Shown here one piece after another: positions 7,757 through 9,962 of a stretch of DNA of 9,962 bases. The notes beneath the pieces are model-generated. The model saw only the letters and a program-made list of their open reading frames with translations. It searched no databases and was not told the origin of the DNA. Numbering within the stretch: the first letter of the stretch is position 1; each line of letters starts with the position of its first letter. Source of the DNA: Nitrospina sp. (GTDB lineage: Bacteria > Nitrospinota > Nitrospinia > Nitrospinales > Nitrospinaceae). Made by a program: the position numbers and the translations under genes. The stretch lies in contig SMVS01000157.1 of NCBI GenBank assembly GCA_004357435.1, forward strand, positions 1 to 9,962, read 5' to 3'.

Positions 7757-8410
7757 TCATCTCACGGTGATTTTAGGAAGGGACTTGGTGATCGTTTTCA
7801 ATTGATCAATTTGTTCCCTGAGAACTTTTTTGTTCAATCGTTTGCGACCCGGCCGGCCCTTTTTCTTGGCTTTCACTGATTTCGATGGACCGGCCTTGAC
7901 CGGGAGTTTGGATGGCGCCTGATGCCTGTGGAGTTCAGCAAAATTTATGAGAATCGCCCGGCCTGGCTTGGCGGGTTTCCCGCTCGCTTTGTAGTTTTTT
8001 TCAAAACTTTTCAAATAATCCGCCTGCAACGCGGCAGAAAGTTTTCGATAGACGGACAGGATTTTTTTTTCTGACTTCTCCAGCGCCAGGAGGCATTCCT
8101 TCGCCGGTTTTTTAAAAGATATATGCCCAGTGCGAAAATCAACCGATTTCACCTCAGGCACGGGCAAACTCAAGGTTTGGACATGGACCGGCGTGACGTG
8201 GAAGTTGCTGATTTCCTCAGTCAACAGTTGCTCCAGGGAAATGTTACCGAGCCGGGCCATTTTCACCAGAATAGAGATGGGCGCATCCCGCTCACCCGCT
8301 TCGTAACGGACATAGGTCCTGAATCCCACCTTCAGAATTTCGGCCAGTGCGGACTGGGTGCACTTCAATTCCTTCCGGATCATTTTCATGTTTTTCGCCA
8401 AGATTGACAT
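7757..8410 (-). CDS. XRE-family transcriptional regulator with long basic, AT-hook-like tail
   Basis: This 217-aa protein begins with a Cro/C1-type helix-turn-helix (about 5-63). The pattern TQSALAEILKVGFRTYVRYEAGERDAP (18-44) contains the two DNA-binding helices, with a probable recognition helix around 29-38. A middle region (about 64-135) is unassigned. The tail (about 136-217) is very rich in Lys, Arg, Pro and Ala and includes KKKGRPGRKR (182-191), whose GRP core and flanking basic residues resemble an AT-hook. This suggests a second, non-specific or minor-groove DNA contact. ATG 8410 has AAGGAG 8 nt upstream. It is the first gene of the PBP/sugar operon, directly behind a strong promoter flanked by small palindromes, so autoregulation is a natural inference. 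An A9 tract lies in the coding strand at Lys115-Lys116. The HTH call is firm; the regulated genes are inferred from position. Confidence 0.88.
   Translation of the reverse strand: MSILAKNMKMIRKELKCTQSALAEILKVGFRTYVRYEAGERDAPISILVKMARLGNISLEQLLTEEISNFHVTPVHVQTLSLPVPEVKSVDFRTGHISFKKPAKECLLALEKSEKKILSVYRKLSAALQADYLKSFEKNYKASGKPAKPGRAILINFAELHRHQAPSKLPVKAGPSKSVKAKKKGRPGRKRLNKKVLREQIDQLKTITKSLPKITVR
8062..8070 (-). repeat. A9 homopolymer tract inside the XRE regulator gene
   Basis: Nine consecutive A residues on the coding strand span codons Glu114 to Ile117. Slippage by -1 or +1 here would end the protein after about 16-20 altered codons, giving a form of roughly 130-140 aa. That form would keep the helix-turn-helix and lose the basic tail. 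The tract is seen; the effect is inference. Confidence 0.9.
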
Positions 8411-8422
8411 TGAGTATGCTCC

Positions 8423-8463
8423 TTTCTAAATTTTCACACTCCTCATTATATCTTTTAGAAAAG
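8423..8463. promoter_or_regulatory. Paired TTT-AG-AAA palindromes flanking the -10 box (putative operator)
   Basis: Two related short palindromes surround the operon promoter. One is CTTTTAGAAAAG (8452-8463), 5-bp arms around a 2-bp centre, lying in the -35/-10 spacer. The other is TTTCTAAA (8423-8430), just upstream of the XRE ribosome site. They contain the exact 8-mer TTTAGAAA and its reverse complement, and their centres are 31 bp apart, close to three helical turns. This is the layout expected of a cooperative dimeric repressor such as the XRE protein encoded next door. The repeats are seen; the operator role is inferred, and in AT-rich DNA chance is a real alternative. Confidence 0.4.
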
Positions 8464-8473
8464 TTATTTTCAA
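8445..8473 (-). promoter_or_regulatory. Strong sigma70-type promoter for the XRE-PBP-SPOR-pgi-tal-glk operon
   Basis: On the minus strand TTGAAA (8473-8468) and a perfect TATAAT (8450-8445) are separated by exactly 17 bp. Transcription would start near 8438, giving a leader of about 28 nt that contains AAGGAG for the XRE gene. No other convincing promoter is seen in the short gaps of the downstream operon. Confidence 0.75.
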
Positions 8474-8486
8474 AGCAGATAATTGG

Positions 8487-8517
8487 GAACGCGTTCTTTA
8501 CTCAAACCGAAAAGAAC
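8487..8517 (-). other. Palindrome and hairpin in the hemB-XRE gap
   Basis: GAACGCGTTC (8487-8496) is a perfect 10-bp palindrome 13 bp upstream of the operon -35 box. It overlaps a 7-bp perfect stem formed by 8493-8499 and 8511-8517 (11-nt loop). As a hemB terminator it is weak because no U-run follows on the minus strand. It could slow read-through from hemB or bind a regulator. Both structures are seen; function is unknown. Confidence 0.35.
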
Positions 8518-8544
8518 CCCCTGGCCAGAGGAATGGAACTCACT

Positions 8545-9519
8545 TCAACGGGTGAGAATTTTGGCGGTTTCTTTAGCAGAGTAAGTGAGGATCATTTTCG
8601 CGCCAGCACGCTTGATGCTCATCAAGATTTCCATTTGAGCGCGGGGTCCGTCGATCCAGCCCTGCTGGGCCGCCGCGTGCACCATGGAGTATTCGCCACT
8701 GACATTATAAGCCGCCACCGGAACTTCAAAGTTATCACGGACCCGGCGAATGATATCCAAGTACGGCAAGGCGGGTTTCACCATGATAATATCCGCGCCC
8801 TCACCAATATCCTCTTCCACTTCGCGCAGGGCTTCATCGCTGTTGCCGGGATCCATTTGATAGGATTTCCGGTCTCCAAATTGCGGGGCAGAATCCGCCG
8901 CTTCTCGAAACGGACCGTAAAAAGCAGAAGCGTATTTGACCGCATAGGACATGATGATCGTATCTTGATGACCCGTCGAGTCCAAGGTCTCGCGGATCGC
9001 CTGCACCCGACCGTCCATCATGTCTGAGGGCGCCACAATATCCGCACCGGCATCGGCATGAGTTTGAGCCATTTTCGACAACAACTCCAAGGTTGGGTCG
9101 TTCAAAATTTTACCGTTTTCAACCAGGCCACAATGCCCGTGATCCGTGTACTCATCAATACAAACATCGGTGATGACCACCATTTCCGGGACGGCGGCCT
9201 TGATCTCCAGAATCGCACGTTGCACGATTCCCTTCGGATTATAAGCCTCGGAACCCCGGGAATCTTTTTTGTCCGGAATTCCAAACAAAATGATCGCTGG
9301 AATTCCCAGTGAATGGGCCTCCTTCGCCTCCCGCACAATGTTGTCTATCGACCAACGGTGGACCCCGGGCATGGACGATATCGCCTCTTGCACTCCCTGG
9401 CCTTCACAGACAAACAACGGAAAAATTAAATCATCTACAGAAAGAGCGGTTTCGCGGACCATCCGCAAAATCGCCGGATTTTGCCGCAAACGTCTGGATC
9501 TATGGGTTGGAAAAACCAT
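8545..9519 (-). CDS. hemB: Delta-aminolevulinic acid dehydratase (porphobilinogen synthase)
   Basis: HemB condenses two 5-aminolevulinate molecules to porphobilinogen, an early step of haem, sirohaem and other tetrapyrrole synthesis in the cytoplasm. The 324-aa length equals the usual bacterial length. Motifs include the N-terminal FPTHRSRRLR arm, the metal-site segment DVCIDEYTDHGHCG, active-site Lys195 in YAVKYASAFYGPFR and Schiff-base Lys248 in IMVKPALPYLD, then PVAAYNVSGEY. The metal triad reads Cys120, Asp122, Cys130, where the zinc form has three Cys and the magnesium type has Ala/Asp/Asp, so it is intermediate. ATG 9519 is chosen because it gives the conserved N-terminus and standard numbering; an in-frame TTG at 9546 adds nine residues with no ribosome site. 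The Shine-Dalgarno before 9519 is weak. The gene is separated from the downstream operon by 134 bp with its own promoter, so it is probably a separate unit, though read-through is possible. Confidence 0.97.
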   Translation of the reverse strand: MVFPTHRSRRLRQNPAILRMVRETALSVDDLIFPLFVCEGQGVQEAISSMPGVHRWSIDNIVREAKEAHSLGIPAIILFGIPDKKDSRGSEAYNPKGIVQRAILEIKAAVPEMVVITDVCIDEYTDHGHCGLVENGKILNDPTLELLSKMAQTHADAGADIVAPSDMMDGRVQAIRETLDSTGHQDTIIMSYAVKYASAFYGPFREAADSAPQFGDRKSYQMDPGNSDEALREVEEDIGEGADIIMVKPALPYLDIIRRVRDNFEVPVAAYNVSGEYSMVHAAAQQGWIDGPRAQMEILMSIKRAGAKMILTYSAKETAKILTR

Positions 9520-9566
9520 TGAGTCACTAGTATAATTTTTAACCAATTGTTTAAAAAGGATTTTTA

Positions 9567-9594
9567 TTGATATATTTTATTTTTAAGGGGTCAA
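9567..9594 (-). promoter_or_regulatory. hemB: Candidate hemB promoter
   Basis: On the minus strand TTGACC (9594-9589) and TATCAA (9572-9567) are 16 bp apart, giving a predicted leader of about 40 nt before ATG 9519. A second possibility is TATACT at 9534-9529, which lacks a good -35 box and would give an almost leaderless mRNA. Both are predictions by eye. Confidence 0.4.
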
Positions 9595-9620
9595 GTTGGC
9601 ATTTAAATCCAATAAATATC

Positions 9621-9676
9621 ATCCAGGCACCCGCAGTTCTAAAACCAGCGATGGGAAGCCATTTTCAAGCCTGGAT
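9621..9676. repeat. Long-range inverted repeat with inner hairpin
   Basis: ATCCAGGC (9621-9628) pairs perfectly with GCCTGGAT (9669-9676). Inside the 40-nt loop is a small ATGG/CCAT stem with a 4-nt loop (9650-9661). The outer stem is GC-rich compared with its surroundings. This could be a structured RNA on either strand, a protein-binding site, or chance; nothing identifies it as a known riboswitch. Confidence 0.35.
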
Positions 9677-9740
9677 TGCCGTCAATGTTCAGCAGAAAAC
9701 AGTCAAAAAAATGGAAAACCGCTTGCAATTCGTTGATAAT

Positions 9741-9768
9741 TTGACGCTGTTAAAGCCCTTCATAAAAT
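9741..9768 (+). promoter_or_regulatory. Candidate distal plus-strand promoter
   Basis: TTGACG (9741-9746) and TAAAAT (9763-9768) are 16 bp apart, each one mismatch from consensus. Transcription would start near 9775 and give a leader of about 158 nt before the gene at 9933. Confidence 0.4.
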
Positions 9769-9860
9769 AATTTCTTCGCTAGTATATCATTAATTCATTT
9801 AAAATTAGTGATTTATGAAATGCCACTATAAATCGCTGCCAACGGCATACATATTGCTCT

Positions 9861-9888
9861 TTGTTTTTAAATGGATGCTGGTTATACT
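9861..9888 (+). promoter_or_regulatory. Candidate proximal plus-strand promoter
   Basis: TTGTTT (9861-9866) and TATACT (9883-9888) are 16 bp apart. The -10 is good and the -35 is partial. The leader to ATG 9933 would be about 38 nt. Confidence 0.4.
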
Positions 9889-9932
9889 TTAATTCTCTGC
9901 CTAATTTGAGAGGTGAAAGGAGATTTTTACAT

Positions 9933-9962
9933 ATGAATTCGGATGATTCTTATTTGGATAAG
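9933..9962 (+). CDS. Start of an unidentified plus-strand gene (first 10 codons)
   Basis: ATG at 9933-9935 is preceded by AAAGGAG (9916-9922) with a 10-nt gap, and by two candidate promoters. The readable N-terminus is MNSDDSYLDK, acidic and hydrophilic, with no sign of a signal peptide so far. The window ends before anything can be said about function. Divergent orientation from hemB may mean shared control from the intervening region. Confidence 0.55.
   Translation, partial: MNSDDSYLDK

Larger units (their letters stand above)
9520..9932. other. Divergent intergenic region between hemB and the plus-strand gene
   Basis: These 413 bp are AT-rich and hold no gene I can support. They contain candidate promoters in both directions, a perfect 8-bp inverted repeat enclosing 40 nt, and a second AT-rich inverted repeat (TTCATAAA at 9759-9766 and TTTATGAA at 9812-9819). 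No tRNA, insertion-sequence end or terminator with a U-run was seen. Confidence 0.7.

Noticed and set aside
8493..8517. Hairpin as an intrinsic terminator of hemB
   Set aside because: The stem is real, but no U-rich run follows it on the minus strand, so it was kept only as an unexplained structure.
9520..9546. TTG start for HemB nine codons upstream
   Set aside because: No ribosome site is present, the extra residues are outside the conserved N-terminus, and the ATG at 9519 gives the standard length and numbering.
9567..9770. 67-codon plus-strand frame with TTG start and an AAGGA upstream
   Set aside because: The sequence resembles no protein I know, the frame overlaps the likely hemB promoter, and the composition looks non-coding. 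A real small protein is not fully excluded.
9527..9790. Repeated CTAGTATA near hemB (9527) and at 9779
   Set aside because: An 8-base match in AT-rich DNA 252 bp apart is easily due to chance and has no supporting context.

Overview
This window looks like chromosomal core DNA from a Gram-negative bacterium. It has a class A penicillin-binding protein, a SPOR-domain membrane protein, haem synthesis and central sugar metabolism, and no phage, insertion-sequence, CRISPR or RNA-gene signatures. Base composition looks moderate, with AT-rich gaps between genes. The gene set would fit a Nitrospinota or Deltaproteobacteria-like lineage. That is an impression from protein style, not a proven assignment.

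Layout. Almost everything is on the minus strand, so transcription runs from high to low coordinates. At the right end is an AT-rich divergent intergenic region (about 9520-9932). It holds a probable hemB promoter on the minus strand, two possible plus-strand promoters, a long-range inverted repeat, and the first ten codons of an unidentified plus-strand gene (9933 onward). hemB (9519-8545) is followed by a 134-bp gap. That gap contains a near-consensus sigma70-type promoter (TTGAAA, 17 bp, TATAAT) flanked by two copies of a small TTT-AG-AAA palindrome.

From that promoter a tightly packed seven-gene operon appears to run off the left edge: an XRE-family regulator with a long basic AT-hook-like tail, an unrecognised single-pass membrane protein, a class A PBP (glycosyltransferase plus transpeptidase), a three-TM protein with a C-terminal SPOR domain, glucose-6-phosphate isomerase (pgi), a divergent transaldolase, and glucokinase (glk, cut by the window edge). 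Gaps within the operon are 4, 11, -20, 21, -1 and 4 nt, so co-transcription and translational coupling are likely.

How the genes may work together. The PBP polymerises and cross-links peptidoglycan. The SPOR protein probably senses denuded glycan from the periplasm while carrying a large cytoplasmic helical domain. Glk and Pgi make fructose-6-phosphate, the precursor of UDP-GlcNAc and so of lipid II, and transaldolase links that pool to the pentose phosphate pathway. The operon therefore joins a cell-wall module to a hexose-phosphate module under one apparently autoregulated XRE protein. Points worth a second look are the SPOR protein's architecture, the unidentified membrane protein beside the PBP, the XRE protein with its operator-like palindromes and A9 tract, and active-site substitutions in Glk (His to Gln), transaldolase (Ser to Asn) and HemB (Cys-Asp-Cys metal site).
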